In this document: piece by piece, positions 63,021-64,000 of the stretch
Position numbering within the stretch: position 1 is the stretch's first letter
Layout of the letters: the number at the start of each line of letters is the position of its first letter
NCBI GenBank assembly: GCA_021732215.1
Contig: JAKFVL010000002.1
Location: 1 to 64,000 of the forward strand
From: Hyphomicrobiales bacterium
Lineage (GTDB): Bacteria; Pseudomonadota; Alphaproteobacteria; Rhizobiales; Xanthobacteraceae
Reading direction: 5' to 3'
Length of the DNA: 64,000 bases
Program-made: the position numbers and the translations under genes
Notes under the pieces: model-generated
What the model was told of the DNA's origin: nothing
Seen by the model: the letters and a program-made list of their open reading frames with translations, nothing else
Databases searched by the model: none

Positions 63021-64000
63021 CTACGACGGCCTTTCAGTTTGGATTTCTTGATCAGCCCTTCGTACTGATGAGCCAACAGGTACCCCTGCACCTGGGCTAC
63101 AGTATCCATCGTCACGCTGACAACGATCAAGAGCGAAGTGCCGCCGAGGTAGAACGGCACAGAGGCGTAGGAAATCAGAATCTCGGGAATGAGACAGACG
63201 ATCGCGAGATAGATTGCGCCGAGTACGGTGATACGCGACAGCACATAGTCGATGTATTCGGCGGTGCGCTCGCCCGGCCGGATGCCGGGAATGAAGCCGC
63301 CGTGCTTCTTCAGGTTATCGGCGGTCTCGGTCGGGTTGAACACGATCGCGGTGTAGAAGAACGCGAAGAACACGATCAGACCGAGATACATGATGAGAAA
63401 CAGCGGACGGCCGTGGCCGAGCTGCGTCGTCAACCACTGAAACCATTCAGGCCCCTTGCCCGCATTGAAGCTCGCGATCGTGGTCGGCAGCAACAGCAGC
63501 GACGACGCGAAGATCGGCGGAATCACGCCCGAGGTGTTGAGCTTGAGCGGCAGATGCGAAGACTGGCCCTCGAACATCTTGTTGCCGACCTGACGCTTCG
63601 GATACTGGATCAGCAGGCGGCGCTGAGCGCGTTCGACGTAGACGATCAGCGCGATCACGGCGACCGCCATCACGATGATCAGCAAAATCAGGAAGGTCGA
63701 CAGCGCGCCCTGCCGGCCGAGTTCGAGCGTGCCCGCGATCGCCGAGGGCAGCTCGGCGACGATGCCCGCCATGATGATCAGCGAAATGCCGTTGCCGATG
63801 CCGCGCGAGGTGATCTGCTCGCCGAGCCACATCAGGAACATGGTGCCGCCGGTCAGCGTGATCAGCGTCGAGAAGCGGAAGAAATAACCGGGATCGGCGA
63901 CAACGTTGCCGGCGCCTTCAAGACCGACGGCGATGCCGTAGGCCTGGAACACCGCCAGAATGACGGTGAGATAGCGCGTGTACTGGTTCAACATCTTGCG
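63017..64000 (-). CDS. secY: Protein translocase subunit SecY, partial at the window edge
   Basis: The last 328 or so residues of the Sec channel; the N-terminal part lies beyond 64000. TM helices run through the piece, and the segments [38 protein letters not shown] and [30 protein letters not shown] mark the C-terminal half of SecY. It is upstream of adk as in other alphaproteobacterial spc operons. Confidence 0.97.
   Translation of the reverse strand, partial: RKMLNQYTRYLTVILAVFQAYGIAVGLEGAGNVVADPGYFFRFSTLITLTGGTMFLMWLGEQITSRGIGNGISLIIMAGIVAELPSAIAGTLELGRQGALSTFLILLIIVMAVAVIALIVYVERAQRRLLIQYPKRQVGNKMFEGQSSHLPLKLNTSGVIPPIFASSLLLLPTTIASFNAGKGPEWFQWLTTQLGHGRPLFLIMYLGLIVFFAFFYTAIVFNPTETADNLKKHGGFIPGIRPGERTAEYIDYVLSRITVLGAIYLAIVCLIPEILISYASVPFYLGGTSLLIVVSVTMDTVAQVQGYLLAHQYEGLIKKSKLKGRRR

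Overview
The window looks like chromosomal DNA of a GC-rich alphaproteobacterium of the Bradyrhizobium / Afipia / Rhodopseudomonas group (Nitrobacteraceae). The main reasons are the mipZ-type division ATPase beside panC, the gene order secY-adk-rpsM-rpsK-rpoA-rplQ, an ATP12-type F1 chaperone, DUF1489, DUF2177 and NIPSNAP-type proteins, orphan Bug/TctC receptors, and the mosaic palindromic intergenic repeats typical of these genomes. No rRNA, prophage, insertion sequence or CRISPR array was seen. Genus-level placement is an inference from gene content.

Layout. 1-5.8 kb: palindromic repeats, an exported alpha/beta hydrolase, mipZ, panC, DUF1489 and two unrecognised proteins. 5.9-11.9 kb: glutathione transferase, DUF599 and DUF3253 proteins, a YdcF/ElyC-type protein, an aldo/keto reductase, an orphan XRE regulator and the Mg2+ transporter mgtE. 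12-16.1 kb: tRNA-Leu(GAG), an orphan FliN-like protein, lipB, an oxaloacetate-decarboxylase-type lyase and pccA. 16.2-23.6 kb: photolyase, EamA transporter, glutathione-dependent formaldehyde dehydrogenase, a ClpP-like exported protein, tRNA-Arg(TCG), a Bug receptor and GlpM. 23.8-35.7 kb: a single-polypeptide quinohaemoprotein alcohol dehydrogenase, then an eight-gene leftward array headed by a fused indolepyruvate:ferredoxin oxidoreductase, followed by thiolase, DUF35, MaoC, SDR, aldolase-like, NUDIX and BtuF-like genes. 36-46 kb: small exported proteins, including two Tat-exported paralogues with Arg/aromatic tails, a second Bug receptor with an MFS transporter and a NIPSNAP protein, a TRIC channel, a glycerophosphodiester phosphodiesterase, an MFS transporter and an intradiol dioxygenase-like protein. 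46-52 kb: pccB, a class D beta-lactamase, and a FliK-like/FlhB-C-terminal-like pair. 52-64 kb: ATP12, an RluA-type pseudouridine synthase, rarA, a DegP/DegQ protease, an HxlR regulator with a divergent oxidoreductase, then the alpha/spc ribosomal block running off the right edge inside secY.

How the genes fit together. PccA and PccB, 30 kb apart, together make propionyl-CoA carboxylase. The iorAB-led array reads as a route that decarboxylates a 2-oxoacid to an acyl-CoA and then applies hydratase, dehydrogenase and thiolase steps; its substrate is unknown, and it is the best candidate here for an undescribed catabolic system. Other points worth attention are an adenylate kinase with a histone-H1-like basic tail, two Tat-exported peptides with Arg/Tyr or Arg/Trp tails, 16-nt tandem duplications at the stop codons of two unrelated genes, and a perfect nested dyad between hxlR and its divergent target.
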